From Whitmania pigra (lineage: Eukaryota > Annelida > Clitellata > Hirudinida > Haemopidae): a stretch of DNA of 64,000 bases. A model generated the notes under the pieces. It worked only from the letters and a program-made list of their open reading frames with translations, was not told the origin of the DNA and searched no databases. Below are positions 63,945-64,000 of the stretch, one piece after another (position 1 is the stretch's first letter; every line of letters starts with the position of its first letter). The DNA is taken from contig JAJTWR010000254.1 in the NCBI GenBank assembly GCA_021613335.1, forward strand, positions 1,315,501 through 1,379,500, read 5' to 3'. Both the position numbers and the translations under genes were made by a program.

Positions 63945-64000
63945 TCTGTCCTCAATAGCATGGACCGTCTGAAGAAATTGCACTGGCTGCTGATCCATAG
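63945..64000 (+). repeat. start of a second copy of the CR1/L2-like LINE (window edge)
   Basis: CCTCAATAGCATGGACCGTC, TGAAGAAATTGCACTGG and TGATCCATAG match 46638-46695 with few changes. It continues past 64000. Confidence 0.8.

Overview
This is animal nuclear DNA, from an A+T-rich, intron-rich invertebrate-like genome; I cannot name the species. Conserved metazoan genes are cut into short exons by GT-AG introns (one GC-AG), and their proteins look closer to vertebrate orthologues than to fast-evolving fly or worm ones. Most of the rest is transposable-element debris.

Host genes, left to right. (1) An SR-protein kinase (SRPK), minus strand, 16 exons, 1110-5702. (2) CHMP5, an ESCRT-III-associated protein, minus strand, 7 exons, 7596-11956, with a dead pogo/Tigger-type transposase in its first intron. 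(3) A heterotrimeric G-protein gamma subunit in one exon, 15742-15957, plus strand. (4) A compact SWI5-like recombination factor, minus strand, about 17521-17988, convergent with G-gamma. (5) DCAF7/WDR68, plus strand, 8 exons, 25521-31532. (6) The 5' half of the motor domain of a conventional kinesin heavy chain (KIF5 type), plus strand, 10 exons from 44521 to 59848; the gene runs off the right edge. Exon phases were checked by hand and join in frame for SRPK, CHMP5, DCAF7 and kinesin. These genes serve unrelated cell functions and show no operon-like relation.

Mobile elements. The one structurally complete element is a Ty1/Copia retrotransposon at 20059-24505. It has two identical 242-bp LTRs, a 5-bp target duplication, a primer site matching the anticodon arm of initiator tRNA-Met, and three small reading-frame breaks. 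Around it lie fossils of hAT (several types), pogo/Tigger, piggyBac, Helitron, Ty3/Gypsy-like elements and at least three LINE types, plus foldback elements and tRNA-derived SINEs. Two SINE families share their 3' tails with LINE remnants in the same window, which suggests SINE-LINE partner pairs. Several insertions of one tail family are very short (47-125 bp) but still show target-site duplications. A 1,025-bp element in the last kinesin intron has about 270-bp terminal inverted repeats built from about 16-bp tandem units around a piece of hAT dimerisation domain; the end of a second copy lies at 63802-63880.

Layout: 1-12000 SRPK and CHMP5; 12000-15000 transposon and LINE debris; 15000-18000 G-gamma and SWI5; 18000-24600 Gypsy and hAT debris, then Copia; 25500-31700 DCAF7; 31700-44400 transposon and SINE debris with a long stretch (36500-40000) where I recognise nothing; 44500-64000 kinesin, with large introns full of LINE, SINE, hAT, Helitron and piggyBac remnants.
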